NCBI GenBank assembly: GCA_902609675.1
Contig: CACLST010000010.1
Span: forward strand, 1 to 34,813
Length of the DNA: 34,813 nucleotides
Direction: 5' to 3'
Origin: an uncultured Pelagibacteraceae bacterium
GTDB taxonomy: Bacteria; Pseudomonadota; Alphaproteobacteria; Pelagibacterales; Pelagibacteraceae
This document shows positions 19,683 through 29,361 of the stretch, piece by piece. The translations under genes and the position numbers were made by a program. The notes beneath the pieces were generated by a model. It did not search any database. It was given only the letters and a program-made list of their open reading frames with translations, and was not told the DNA's origin. Positions within the stretch are counted from its first letter, which is position 1, and each line of letters opens with the position of its first letter.

Positions 19683-19688
19683 GGGGGA
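19683..19688 (+). promoter_or_regulatory. Strong Shine-Dalgarno-like GGGGGA for ftsZ
   Basis: GGGGGA lies 3 nt before the ftsZ ATG. It is purine-only and G-rich, in contrast to most genes in this window, which have no recognisable ribosome-binding site. It suggests that ftsZ is translated more strongly than its operon partners. Confidence 0.5.
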
Positions 19689-19691
19689 TAA

Positions 19692-21155
19692 ATGACAATT
19701 AATTTTAAGGCACCAGATATAAAAGAGTTGAAACCAAGAATATTAGTCCTTGGGATCGGAGGAGCGGGAGGCAATGCAATCAATGGAATGATAGAGTCAG
19801 GTTTACAGGGAGTAGAGTTTATAGCCGTAAATACCGATGCTCAAGATTTAAGACTAAGCCATGCACAAACTAAAATTCAAATGGGATTGAATTTAACAAA
19901 AGGATTAGGTGCAGGAGCAAAATTAGATATAGGTGAAGCTGCTGCTGATGAGTCATTAAATGAAATTGTTAACGTTCTTCAAGGAGCTAATATGGTTTTC
20001 ATTACTGCAGGTATGGGTGGTGGAACGGGAACTGGTGCAGCACATGTTATTGCTCGTGCTGCAAAAGAATTAAATATACTCACAATAGGTGTAGTAACTC
20101 TACCTTTCCTATATGAAGGTCCCTCAAGAATGAGAAAGGCAAATCAAGGTCTTGAAGAATTAAGAAAGCATGTGGACACCATTATAGTGGTTCCAAACCA
20201 AAATTTATTTAAAATCGCAAGTGAACAAACTACATTTGAAGAATCTTTTTTACTGTCTAATGATGTATTAAAGCATGGTGTTCAAAGCATTACAGATCTT
20301 ATGGTAAGACCTGGTTTAATAAATTTAGATTTTGCTGATGTTGAAACAGTTATGAGTTCGATGGGTAAGGCCATGATGGGTACCGGCCAGGCTGAAGGTG
20401 AAGGTCGAGCAGTTAAAGCTGCAGAAATGGCTATAAGTAATCCTCTTATAGATGATTATACATTGAAAGGGGCAAAAGGTTTGCTTGTTAATATTACAGG
20501 TGGAAAAGATCTTAAACTTTTTGAAGTTGATGAGGCTGTCAATAAAGTAAGAGCTGAAGTAGATCCAGAAGCAGAACTAATAATTGGAGCAATTACAGAT
20601 GAGAATCTTGATGGTTTAATGAGAGTTTCAATTGTAGCAACTTCCTTGGATGGACAACAACCGGAGCCAAAATCAGTGATAAATATGGTTCATAGAATAC
20701 AAAATAGAAATCCAGGATATTCTGATTTTTCCAATACTAGTTCTTCTCAAGCTTTTACATTTTCAAACCAAAATAGTTCTATAATGACTAGTGGTGCAAA
20801 TGCACTTAAAATTGAAGAAGAAGTAAAAGATGAAGTGGAGAAAAATCCAACATCTGAAATCAATAATTCGGAAGATTTATTAAATTCTTCGAATATTGAT
20901 AATGAAACTAACCCAGTTAAAACTGAATTATCTACAGTTTCTGACCACTCGATTGAAAGAGATGAGAGCGATTCCTCTCCATCAAATGGGCTAGAGAACT
21001 TTGATTTTGATGAAGAAGCTCCAGAGCTGTTTAATTCGGATGGATCAATTAATGAAACTGATGAAGAGACCTCTTTAATAAATGAAGCAAATGAAACAAA
21101 AGAGGAAGAAGACGATTTAGAAATTCCAGCATTTTTGAGAAGACAAAAAAATTAA
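19692..21155 (+). CDS. ftsZ: Cell division protein FtsZ
   Basis: 487-residue tubulin-like GTPase that forms the Z ring. The GTP-binding signature GGGTGTG is at 109-115, GIGGAGGNA at 21-29, and the T7 loop [12 protein letters not shown] follows near residue 205. From about residue 330 a long linker, very rich in Asp, Glu, Asn and Ser, leads to the conserved C-terminal peptide [10 protein letters not shown] at 476-485, which binds FtsA and other anchors. It sits between mraZ and rsmH, 11 bp and 18 bp away. In most bacteria ftsZ is near the far end of this cluster, after ftsQ and ftsA. A second copy outside the window cannot be ruled out. Confidence 0.97.
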   Translation: MTINFKAPDIKELKPRILVLGIGGAGGNAINGMIESGLQGVEFIAVNTDAQDLRLSHAQTKIQMGLNLTKGLGAGAKLDIGEAAADESLNEIVNVLQGANMVFITAGMGGGTGTGAAHVIARAAKELNILTIGVVTLPFLYEGPSRMRKANQGLEELRKHVDTIIVVPNQNLFKIASEQTTFEESFLLSNDVLKHGVQSITDLMVRPGLINLDFADVETVMSSMGKAMMGTGQAEGEGRAVKAAEMAISNPLIDDYTLKGAKGLLVNITGGKDLKLFEVDEAVNKVRAEVDPEAELIIGAITDENLDGLMRVSIVATSLDGQQPEPKSVINMVHRIQNRNPGYSDFSNTSSSQAFTFSNQNSSIMTSGANALKIEEEVKDEVEKNPTSEINNSEDLLNSSNIDNETNPVKTELSTVSDHSIERDESDSSPSNGLENFDFDEEAPELFNSDGSINETDEETSLINEANETKEEEDDLEIPAFLRRQKN

Positions 21156-21173
21156 TGGTCTTCAAAAAAATAA

Positions 21174-22169
21174 ATGAATGCCACCATAAATCTGGAAAGC
21201 AAACATTTTCCAGTTCTGCTAAATGAATTAATTAGCATTATTTCCCCTCTTTATGGTGGCACATTTATTGATTGTACTTTTGGCCAAGGTGGATATGCAG
21301 AAAAAATTCTTGAGCATAAAAAGAACGACATTATTGCATTAGATAGAGACAAAGAAGTTTTTAATAATACACTTAAACTCCAAAAAAAATATAAACAAAG
21401 ATTTAAATTTTATAATCTTAAATTTTCTCAATTAGATCAAATCAAATTAAAAAATAATGAAATTAAAGGAATAATTTTTGATTTAGGTTATTCACTCAAC
21501 CAAATTAAAAATTCTCAAAAAGGTTTATCATTTTCTGATAAAGGAAAACTTAATATGAAAATGGGTATAAATGATTTTTCAGCAGACGATGTTATATCTA
21601 AGATGGATGAAAATAATCTCACAAAGGTATTCAAAGTTTTTGGTGACGAAAAATATTCAAAAAAAATTGCAAAAGAAATAGTAAAGAAGAGAAAAGTAAA
21701 AATTATAAAAACTGAGGATTTAGTTAAAATAATAGATGGTATAAAAAAATATCAAAAAACAAAAATACACAATTCTACTAAAGTTTTTCAGGCTTTAAGA
21801 ATTTTAGTAAATAAAGAAATTAGTGAATTAATAAATGGCTTGGTTAATTCATTTAATTTAATTCCAGTTGGAGGTATAATAGCCGTAGTTACTTTTCACT
21901 CAATAGAGGATAAAATTGTCAAATTTTTTTTTAAACATTACTCTGAGCAAAGAAATTCCTCAAGATATTTTCCTGAAGCAGAAATTTCAGAAAGATGTTT
22001 TAAATTAATACATAAAAAACCTATTTTACCGAGTTCAAATGAGATAAAGAAAAACCCACCTTCAAGATCAGCTAAATTAAGGTATGGAATTAAAATAAAT
22101 AAAAACTGTGATTTCAATGACTTTAGAGAAAAATTTAAAAATTTAATTTATGTTGAGAATTTAAGATAA
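21174..22169 (+). CDS. rsmH: 16S rRNA m4C1402 methyltransferase RsmH (MraW)
   Basis: 331-residue SAM-dependent enzyme that methylates N4 of C1402 in the 16S rRNA decoding centre. Motifs are HFPVLLNELI at the start, FIDCTFGQGGYAEKIL as SAM motif I, ALDRDKEVF, GIIFDLGYS, FQALRILVNKE, VVTFHSIEDKIVK, and PPSRSAKLRYG at the C-terminus. Length and domain order are normal. ATG 21174 lies 18 bp after ftsZ, with no Shine-Dalgarno sequence. ftsL follows 4 bp later. Confidence 0.95.
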   Translation: MNATINLESKHFPVLLNELISIISPLYGGTFIDCTFGQGGYAEKILEHKKNDIIALDRDKEVFNNTLKLQKKYKQRFKFYNLKFSQLDQIKLKNNEIKGIIFDLGYSLNQIKNSQKGLSFSDKGKLNMKMGINDFSADDVISKMDENNLTKVFKVFGDEKYSKKIAKEIVKKRKVKIIKTEDLVKIIDGIKKYQKTKIHNSTKVFQALRILVNKEISELINGLVNSFNLIPVGGIIAVVTFHSIEDKIVKFFFKHYSEQRNSSRYFPEAEISERCFKLIHKKPILPSSNEIKKNPPSRSAKLRYGIKINKNCDFNDFREKFKNLIYVENLR

Positions 22170-22173
22170 TTAA

Positions 22174-22479
22174 ATGAAAAAATTATTTTTTTTTACACCT
22201 ATAATTGTTTTAATATTTGCAACTACTTTAACTAAAAATTCAACAAAAAAACTAGATAAAGAAATTTTTCAATTAAAAGAAAATATTAGAATATTGGAAG
22301 ATCGTTATGAACTTACTCTACTTGATTATAGTATTTTAACTTCACCGAAAAAACTAATGGAATATCAACAATTTTATTTTGAGGACAAATTTATACAAAA
22401 GAAAATAGAAAATCTGCGCAAAATTGAATTTTTTAAAGATAAACTAAAAATTGAAAAAATGGTTAAAATTAATGAGTGA
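22174..22479 (+). CDS. ftsL: FtsL-like division protein (by position and topology)
   Basis: 101-residue bitopic protein: a membrane segment at about 4-22 is followed by a Lys/Glu-rich predicted coiled coil (about 25-60) and a segment TSPKKLMEYQ, matching the 'S.P..ie..A' region seen after the FtsL coil. FtsL forms a complex with FtsB and FtsQ that activates FtsW-FtsI. Sequence identity within the family is always low, so the call rests on the size, topology and place between rsmH and ftsI. It overlaps ftsI by 8 bp. Confidence 0.7.
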   Translation: MKKLFFFTPIIVLIFATTLTKNSTKKLDKEIFQLKENIRILEDRYELTLLDYSILTSPKKLMEYQQFYFEDKFIQKKIENLRKIEFFKDKLKIEKMVKINE

Positions 22480-24124
22480 ATTAGATAAACACTCTCAAGG
22501 TTTTGATAAACATAATGAGAGTTTTTCATTTAAAGAAAATAAGTCTTATCTCAATATATCTTTTGAAAGAATAGCTTTTATTTTTTTTGTATTTTTTTTC
22601 CTAGCGATTATTTTTTCATCAAAAGTAATATTGTTGAGTATTAAAAAAATACCTGAAATTCAAAAAGTATTAAAAAAAGAAAACTTCAGATCTAGTATTC
22701 TAGATAATGAAGGAAATATTTTGGCTAAAAGTGTTCCAGTAGTTAATTTGGGTATTAACCCCAATCTAGCAATTGACAAAGAAAAATTATTAATTTCTCT
22801 CAAATTAATCTTTCCTAATAAAAGTTTTGATAAGGAAATGTATGGAAAGAAATTCTTTTATGTTAAAAAAAAAATTAGTCCAAAAAAACTTGAGCAGATA
22901 CTACTTTTAGGTGATAAATCCTTTATTCAAGAGGATAGCATAGCAAGAATATATCCTAATGGAAATCTATTTAGTCATGTAATTGGTCAAATTGATAATG
23001 ATAATAATGGCATATCAGGAATCGAAAAAACTTTTGATTATGAACTTACAACCACAAAAGAACCTCTAAAATTAACTTTAGATAAAGACCTTCAATATTT
23101 AATTAAAGAAGAGTTATTAAAATCCAAAGATATATTTCAAAATATTGGAAGTGCTGCAATCTTAATGAATATTAATAATGGTAATATCTTATCAATGGTT
23201 TCTCTTCCTGACTTTGACCTTAACAAAAGAGAAAAAATATCAGATGTAAAATATATTAATAGAGCTACAAAAGGTGTTTATGAATTTGGTTCTGTTTTTA
23301 AAACATTTACTTTAGCTGCAGGTCTACAATACAATGTTGTGGAACCAGAAACAGAATTTAAAAACCTTAAAAAAAGAATTACATGTGCTGGAAATTCTAT
23401 CTCTGAGTACGATGACAAAATACCATCAGATTTAACTGCTGAAGAGATTTTGATAAGATCAGGAAATATTGGTTCAATTAGAATTGCTGAAAAAGTTGGT
23501 ATTCAGAATTATAACGAGTTTCTTCAAACTATTGGAATTATTGCAAATTTAGAATTCGATATCCAAGAAGTAGGCGCAACCCAATTAGGTAGATGGGGAA
23601 AATGTAAACTTGCAACAGTTGCTTTTGGCCATGGAATTGCAACAACTTTATTACAACTTTCAAAAGCATATTCAATCATAAGTAATGGAGGATATGATAT
23701 AACTCCTTCATTGTTAAAGAGGGAAAAGTTACAAAGAAAAAGAATACTTAATGAAAACTTATCAGAAACAATAAATATTATTTTAAGAAAAATTGTATCC
23801 ACAAAAGATGGAACCGCAGGTTTTGCAAATGTAAAAGGTTATGAAATAGGGGGAAAAACTGGTACTGCTGATCAACCATCAAAAGGTGGCTATTCTAAAA
23901 AAAAAATTAATACTTTTGCCTCAGTATTTCCAACTTCTGATCCAAAATTTGTATTAGCTGTAATGTTGGATGAGCCAAAAGCAAACAGAGAATTTGTCTA
24001 TCATTATAGAGATGAAAGATATCCTTACAAAGGTAATTGGAGAAATACAGCAGGTTGGACCACTGTCTGGATAACAGGTCAGATCATGGATAAAATTGGG
24101 CCAATTTTAGCCACAAAATATTAA
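22472..24124 (+). CDS. ftsI: Septal peptidoglycan transpeptidase FtsI (PBP3)
   Basis: 550-residue class B penicillin-binding protein that cross-links septal peptidoglycan together with FtsW. It has a cytoplasmic tail, one membrane segment at about 35-57, a dimerisation/pedestal domain (NFRSSILDNEGNILA onward), and a transpeptidase domain. Active-site motifs are S274-V-F-K277, S330-G-N332 and K462-T-G464. The frame opens at 22451, but ATG 22472, lying in the ftsL stop overlap, gives a normal N-terminus. The motif FGSVFKTF replaces the commoner PGSTFK, a conservative change. murEF follows after 11 bp. Confidence 0.94.
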   Translation: MSELDKHSQGFDKHNESFSFKENKSYLNISFERIAFIFFVFFFLAIIFSSKVILLSIKKIPEIQKVLKKENFRSSILDNEGNILAKSVPVVNLGINPNLAIDKEKLLISLKLIFPNKSFDKEMYGKKFFYVKKKISPKKLEQILLLGDKSFIQEDSIARIYPNGNLFSHVIGQIDNDNNGISGIEKTFDYELTTTKEPLKLTLDKDLQYLIKEELLKSKDIFQNIGSAAILMNINNGNILSMVSLPDFDLNKREKISDVKYINRATKGVYEFGSVFKTFTLAAGLQYNVVEPETEFKNLKKRITCAGNSISEYDDKIPSDLTAEEILIRSGNIGSIRIAEKVGIQNYNEFLQTIGIIANLEFDIQEVGATQLGRWGKCKLATVAFGHGIATTLLQLSKAYSIISNGGYDITPSLLKREKLQRKRILNENLSETINIILRKIVSTKDGTAGFANVKGYEIGGKTGTADQPSKGGYSKKKINTFASVFPTSDPKFVLAVMLDEPKANREFVYHYRDERYPYKGNWRNTAGWTTVWITGQIMDKIGPILATKY

Positions 24125-24135
24125 GACCGTAAATC

Positions 24136-26982
24136 ATGTTACTCAAAGACTATTTTCCAAATCTTCAAAAAAAATACCATAAATTAAGTTTTAGAGGGAT
24201 AGCCTTTAATTCTAATCAAGTTAAAAAGGGATATATTTTTTTTGCATTTAAAGGAAGTAATACAGATGGAAATTTATTTATAAAAGACGCTATTCAAAAT
24301 GGATCAAAAATAATAATTTCTGATAAAGTAAAAACAATTGGTAGTGAAAATAATATTTTATTTTTAAATGATAAAAATCCTAGAAAATTACTATCTCAAT
24401 TCAGTTCAAAAATATTTAATAAAAAACCAAATAATCTAATCGCAGTTACAGGCACCAATGGAAAATCATCTATAGCAAATTTTTATTTTCAAATTCTAAA
24501 TTTAAATAAAATTAAAGTAGCCTCCATCGGGACATTAGGTGTTGATGGTATAAATATAAAAAACAAATTTTTAAATACTACATTTGATACAATACAATTA
24601 AATAAAATCTTACAAAAATTAAAAGAAAAAAAAATTGCAAATGTTATTTTGGAAGCCTCCAGTCATGGATTAAATCAAAATAGATTAGATGGTTTAAAAT
24701 TTGATATTGGTATATTTACGAATTTATCTAGAGATCATTTAGATTATCACAAGTCTTATAAAAATTATTTAAATTCAAAACTAATATTATTTAAAAAATT
24801 ATTGAAAAAAAAGTCTTATGCTATTTTTGATGAAGGTTTAAAAATTTCACCAAAATTGAATAGAATTACTAAATTAAATAAAATAGAAAAATTTACAATA
24901 GGAAATGCCAAATCAAGTTTTGAAATATTAGATCATCAATTTTTAAAAAATGAACAGAAAATATTATTCAGATTTAATAAAAAGAAATATTGTTTTTCAA
25001 CTAAATTAATTGGAAGAGTTCAGATTAAAAATTTACTAATGGCAATTATGGCTGCAATGAAAAGTAAAATTTCATTAGAAAAAATTTTAAAAATTACTCA
25101 AAAAATAAAGCCAGTGAATGGAAGGTTAGAAAAAATTGGAAAACTTTATAATAACGGTATTGTTATTCTTGACTATGCTCATACACCAGATGCTTTAAAA
25201 ACTTGTATTAAAAATGTGAAAGAACAATTTAAATTAAGAAAAATTAACCTGGTCTTTGGATGTGGGGGAGAGAGAGACAGGCCCAAAAGAAAAATAATGG
25301 GTAAAATTGCTAATAAATATTGTGATAAAATATATTTAACAGATGACAATCCAAGAAGTGAAGATCCAAATAAAATAAGAAGAGATATCAAGTCTAATAT
25401 CTCAAAGAATAAAATATTAGAAATACCATCAAGAGAAAGTGCAATAAAATCTGCAATTTTGGATATTAAGTCAAACGAGGTAGTTATCGTCGCTGGAAAA
25501 GGGCACGAAGTCTATCAAGAATATATGTCTAGAAAGTTTTTTTCAGATAAAAAATGTATTGAAAAATTTATTAAGATTAAAAATAAATCTTTAAATAGAA
25601 ATTGGAAATCAAATATTATTTCAGAGATTACCAAAAAAAAAATGGAAAAAAATATTAATATTAATGAAGCTTCAATTGACTCAAGAATAACAAAAAAAAA
25701 TAATATCTTCTTTGGCATAAAAGGAAAAAACTTTGATGGAAATAAATTTGTTAGTCATGCTTTTAACAATGGAGCCTCAATTTCAATTAACGAAAATAAA
25801 AAAAAAAATAAATTTAAAAACGATATATATGTAAAAAATTCGTTAAAGACCTTTTCAGAAATTGGAAAAATGATAAGAGCATCATCTGATATTTCAACTA
25901 TAGCAATCACAGGATCTTCAGGTAAAACTTCTTTAAAGGAGATGTTGGGGCAAATGATGAATAAAATATGTCAAACATCTTATTCAAAAAAATCATTTAA
26001 CAACAAATATGGAGTTCCGATTTCTTTATTTAATATAAACAAAGAGGATAAAATTGGTATCTTTGAAGTTGGAATGGACAAGAAAGGAGAAATTGATTTT
26101 TTAACAAAAAAGATAATGCCTAATGTTGGTGTAATTACTAATATTTCATACGCACATATTAAAAATTTTAAAAATCTGAAAAGTATTGCCAATGCTAAAT
26201 CAGAGATAATTAATAACATTCTTGAAGATGGTACTATCATATTAAATGCAGATGACAAATTTTTTAAATTTTTAAAATATAAATCTATTTCAAAAAAATT
26301 AAGAATAATTTCATTTGGAATTCAAAAAAAATCAGATGTGAGTTTGATTAAAATAAAAAGAGGGAAACTCAGATCTGTAATTTATATAAAATATAATCAA
26401 ATAAAATTGAAATTTGTTATTAAAAAAAATTTAGAAAACTATATATATAATATTTTATCAACTTTAGCAGTCATATCTATATATTTTGATTTAGAAAAAT
26501 TAGATAAATTTTTCTTTAATGATTATCAATTTCCAGAAGGAAGAGGAGATTTAAATATAATTAAGTTAAAAGAAAAAACAATTAACCTAGTCGATGAAAG
26601 TTATAATTCTAACCCTTTATCACTTCAATTTGCATTAAGTAAATTAAATAGCATGAATTCTAAATCTAAAAGAAAATTAATTCTTTTAGGTGATATGTTA
26701 GAACTCGGTAAATATTCTAAAAAACTTCACATAGAAGCTGCTAGGAATATTAATGCTACTAAAATTGACAAAGTTTATGTTTACGGCAAGAATATTATTG
26801 AAACATTTAACAAAATTAAACCACAAAAAAGAGGAAAAATATTAAATTCAAAAAAAGATATCTTAAATTTTATGATAAATGATATTAAGAATGGTGAATA
26901 TCTAATGATTAAAGGTTCTAACTCCACAGGACTGAATAAAATAAGTCAAAGCTTAAAACTAGGTGAAATAAATGCTTTTTAG
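24136..26982 (+). CDS. murEF: MurE-MurF fusion: UDP-MurNAc-tripeptide and -pentapeptide ligases
   Basis: A single 948-codon frame encodes two Mur ligases. Residues 1-480 are MurE, which adds the third amino acid. They contain the ATP motif GTNGKSS (106-112), EASSHGL, HLDYH and the DNPR motif (404-407), typical of meso-diaminopimelate-adding enzymes. From about 488 the MurF part begins (SIDSR, FFGIKGKNFDG) and carries its own ATP motif TGSSGKTS (592-599), then NNKYGVP, EVGMDKKGEI and DESYNSNP. MurF adds D-Ala-D-Ala. There is only a short lysine-rich joint and no stop or internal start with a ribosome site between them. It is preceded by ftsI (11 bp) and overlaps mraY by 11 bp. Confidence 0.95.
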   Translation: MLLKDYFPNLQKKYHKLSFRGIAFNSNQVKKGYIFFAFKGSNTDGNLFIKDAIQNGSKIIISDKVKTIGSENNILFLNDKNPRKLLSQFSSKIFNKKPNNLIAVTGTNGKSSIANFYFQILNLNKIKVASIGTLGVDGINIKNKFLNTTFDTIQLNKILQKLKEKKIANVILEASSHGLNQNRLDGLKFDIGIFTNLSRDHLDYHKSYKNYLNSKLILFKKLLKKKSYAIFDEGLKISPKLNRITKLNKIEKFTIGNAKSSFEILDHQFLKNEQKILFRFNKKKYCFSTKLIGRVQIKNLLMAIMAAMKSKISLEKILKITQKIKPVNGRLEKIGKLYNNGIVILDYAHTPDALKTCIKNVKEQFKLRKINLVFGCGGERDRPKRKIMGKIANKYCDKIYLTDDNPRSEDPNKIRRDIKSNISKNKILEIPSRESAIKSAILDIKSNEVVIVAGKGHEVYQEYMSRKFFSDKKCIEKFIKIKNKSLNRNWKSNIISEITKKKMEKNININEASIDSRITKKNNIFFGIKGKNFDGNKFVSHAFNNGASISINENKKKNKFKNDIYVKNSLKTFSEIGKMIRASSDISTIAITGSSGKTSLKEMLGQMMNKICQTSYSKKSFNNKYGVPISLFNINKEDKIGIFEVGMDKKGEIDFLTKKIMPNVGVITNISYAHIKNFKNLKSIANAKSEIINNILEDGTIILNADDKFFKFLKYKSISKKLRIISFGIQKKSDVSLIKIKRGKLRSVIYIKYNQIKLKFVIKKNLENYIYNILSTLAVISIYFDLEKLDKFFFNDYQFPEGRGDLNIIKLKEKTINLVDESYNSNPLSLQFALSKLNSMNSKSKRKLILLGDMLELGKYSKKLHIEAARNINATKIDKVYVYGKNIIETFNKIKPQKRGKILNSKKDILNFMINDIKNGEYLMIKGSNSTGLNKISQSLKLGEINAF

Positions 26983-28057
26983 TCTATTTTCCAACTTAGT
27001 TGAAATTTTTAGTTTTCTTAATGTTTTTAAATATTTGACTGTAAGAACAGGTCTATCAATGTTTACATCGATGATAGTAGTTTTTTTAGTTGGAGGTCCG
27101 CTTATCAATTATTTTTCGTCACATCAAATTCACGAACCAATTAGGGAAGATGGACCAAGTGATCATATAGTTAAAAAAATAGGAACACCAACAATGGGAG
27201 GTCTTATGATTTTACTAGGTATTTTCTCAGGAGTTCTTTTGTGGGGTGATTTTTCAAACCCCTATAATTGGTTCTTACTTTATGTAGCTGGATCTTTTGG
27301 ATTACTTGGAGCTTACGATGACTATCAAAAAATTAAAAAAAATAATTCGAACGGCATAAGCTCAAAGTTAAAGATCATATTTCAAATTATTTTAGCATTA
27401 GTTGGAATTTTTATTCTTTATTTTTATAGTGGATCTAATGAGATTGAAAATTTGTATTTTCCATTTTTTAAAAACTTAATAATTAATTTAGGGTGGTTCT
27501 TTATTCCATTTTATTTATTTGTAATTGTAGGTTCTTCAAATGCTGTTAATTTAACTGATGGTCTAGATGGTTTAGCTACAGTGCCTGTAATATTAGTTGC
27601 AGCATGTTTTGCTTTTATTAGTTATGTGACAGGTAATATAGTTTTTTCAGGATATTTACAAATAACATATATTCAAGGAGTAGGGGAGGCCTCTATTTTT
27701 TGTGGTGCAATAATAGGATCTTGTTTAGGTTTTTTATGGTTTAATGCTCCACCTGCTAAGATATTTATGGGTGATACTGGGTCCTTAGCATTAGGTGGAT
27801 CATTAGGGGCAGTTGGTATAATTACTAAACATGAAATTGTTCTTGCAATTACGGGTGGACTGTTTGTCTTAGAAGCTATTTCAGTAATTGCACAAGTTAT
27901 ATCGTTCAAACTAACTGGTAAAAGAATATTTAAAATGGCACCAATACATCATCATTTTGAAAAAAAAGGTTGGCCTGAATCTACTGTAGTTATTAGATTT
28001 TGGATAATATCAATTATTCTAGCAATGATAGGTCTTGCAACATTAAAACTAAGATAA
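26972..28057 (+). CDS. mraY: Phospho-N-acetylmuramoyl-pentapeptide transferase MraY
   Basis: 361-residue polytopic inner-membrane enzyme that transfers phospho-MurNAc-pentapeptide to undecaprenyl phosphate, giving lipid I. About ten membrane segments are visible. Signatures are IREDGPSDHIVKKIGTPTMGG, given by its ends and the GTPTMGG core, then GAYDDYQKI, SSNAVNLTDGLDGLA, FNAPPAKIFMGDTGSLALGG (ends), and the C-terminal MAPIHHHFEKKGWPE. Length is typical. It overlaps murEF at its start, and its TAA shares bases with the murD ATG (TAATG). Confidence 0.97.
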   Translation: MLFSLFSNLVEIFSFLNVFKYLTVRTGLSMFTSMIVVFLVGGPLINYFSSHQIHEPIREDGPSDHIVKKIGTPTMGGLMILLGIFSGVLLWGDFSNPYNWFLLYVAGSFGLLGAYDDYQKIKKNNSNGISSKLKIIFQIILALVGIFILYFYSGSNEIENLYFPFFKNLIINLGWFFIPFYLFVIVGSSNAVNLTDGLDGLATVPVILVAACFAFISYVTGNIVFSGYLQITYIQGVGEASIFCGAIIGSCLGFLWFNAPPAKIFMGDTGSLALGGSLGAVGIITKHEIVLAITGGLFVLEAISVIAQVISFKLTGKRIFKMAPIHHHFEKKGWPESTVVIRFWIISIILAMIGLATLKLR

Positions 28058-29361
28058 TGAATGAAAGACAAATCTATTTTAAAAATAAAAAAATTTTAAT
28101 TTATGGATTAGGAAAATCTGGAATTGCCTGTTTTAATTTTTTAAAAAAAAATAATACCTGTTTAATATTTGACGATAATAAAAATAATATTCCAGCTGAC
28201 TTAAAAAAAAAATTAATAAATATTCGTAAATTATCAAAAATAAATGTTGATTTTATTGTTCTAAGTCCAGGCATAGATATTAAGAAATGTAAGATTTCAA
28301 GTTACTTGATTAAAAATAGGTCTAAAATTATTTCAGAGCTTGATATATTTGAAATTAGTTATCCAAACATAGATAAAATTACAATTACTGGAACAAATGG
28401 TAAATCGACTACTTCAAAATTGCTCTACGAAGTTTTAAAAAATAATAAAAAAGATGTAAGATTAACTGGAAATATTGGATATCCAATATTAATAGAAAAA
28501 AAAATTAAAAATAACACAATTTTTGTAATTGAAGCATCTTCTTATCAACTTGATTATAGCAAATACTATAGATCAAAGTATTCGATTATACTTAATCTCA
28601 ATCCAGATCATCTTGAAAGGCATCTATCTTTTAAAAATTATGCTGAGGCGAAATTTAAAATAGTAAAATCTCAAAATAAAAATGACTATGCTTTTATAGA
28701 TAATCAGAATAATTTTCTAAATAAACTAATTGAAAATTATCAAATAAAATCAAAAGTTATAAAAATAAATTATTTAAAATATAAAAAATATTTTAAAAAG
28801 ATAGATAATACTTATTTTAACAATTCTAGTAATAGACAAAATCTTAGTTTTGTTCTAAGTATTGCCAAGTTATTAAAACTAAATTTAAAAACAGTTTTAA
28901 ATACTGCCAATAAATTTAAAGGGTTAGATTATAGACAACAAATAATCTACAAATCAAAAAAATTGTTAATTATTAATGACTCAAAATCTACTAGTTTTTC
29001 ATCAACAGCCCCTTTACTTGAAAGTTACAAAAATATTTATTGGATATTAGGAGGCCTTGCTAAAAAAGGAGATAAACTTAAATTAAAAAAAAAATATTTT
29101 CCAAATATAAAAGCTTATGTTTATGGAAAAGATCGAAATCTTTTGATTAACTCACTACCAAACCAAATTTCTTATGAATCTTCATCAACACTTATCAAGA
29201 TTATGAAAAATTTAAAGAATAATATTAAAAATGATAATACTAAAAAAGTAATTCTTTTTAGTCCATGTGCTGCTTCTTTTGATCAATTTAAAAACTTCGA
29301 GGATAGAGGTAAATTTTTTAATAAAATTATAAAAACTGTATTTAACAAAATCAGAACATGA
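28057..29361 (+). CDS. murD: UDP-N-acetylmuramoylalanine-D-glutamate ligase
   Basis: 434-residue cytoplasmic Mur ligase that adds D-Glu to UDP-MurNAc-L-Ala. The N-terminal Rossmann domain has ILIYGLGKSGIA, the ATP motif TGTNGKST is at 111-118, followed by GNIGYP, EASSYQL, NLNPDHLERH, NDSKSTS and LFSPCAASFDQF. An in-frame ORF reaches upstream to 28000, but ATG 28057, overlapping the mraY stop, gives the normal N-terminus. Two runs of ten A (28203-28212 and 29085-29094) lie in the coding region. It overlaps ftsW by 4 bp (ATGA). Confidence 0.95.
   Translation: MNERQIYFKNKKILIYGLGKSGIACFNFLKKNNTCLIFDDNKNNIPADLKKKLINIRKLSKINVDFIVLSPGIDIKKCKISSYLIKNRSKIISELDIFEISYPNIDKITITGTNGKSTTSKLLYEVLKNNKKDVRLTGNIGYPILIEKKIKNNTIFVIEASSYQLDYSKYYRSKYSIILNLNPDHLERHLSFKNYAEAKFKIVKSQNKNDYAFIDNQNNFLNKLIENYQIKSKVIKINYLKYKKYFKKIDNTYFNNSSNRQNLSFVLSIAKLLKLNLKTVLNTANKFKGLDYRQQIIYKSKKLLIINDSKSTSFSSTAPLLESYKNIYWILGGLAKKGDKLKLKKKYFPNIKAYVYGKDRNLLINSLPNQISYESSSTLIKIMKNLKNNIKNDNTKKVILFSPCAASFDQFKNFEDRGKFFNKIIKTVFNKIRT

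Noticed and set aside
19681..19695. Four-codon micro-ORF (MGDK) between mraZ and ftsZ that ends in ATGA at the ftsZ start
   Set aside because: It is simply the G-rich ribosome-binding site preceded by AT bases; there is no reason to think it is translated.
28000..28056. Extended N-terminus of MurD reading back into mraY (and similar extensions for murC, murB, ftsI, yqeY and aspC)
   Set aside because: The added residues do not match the families, and each gene has an ATG at a tight overlap or at the family start.
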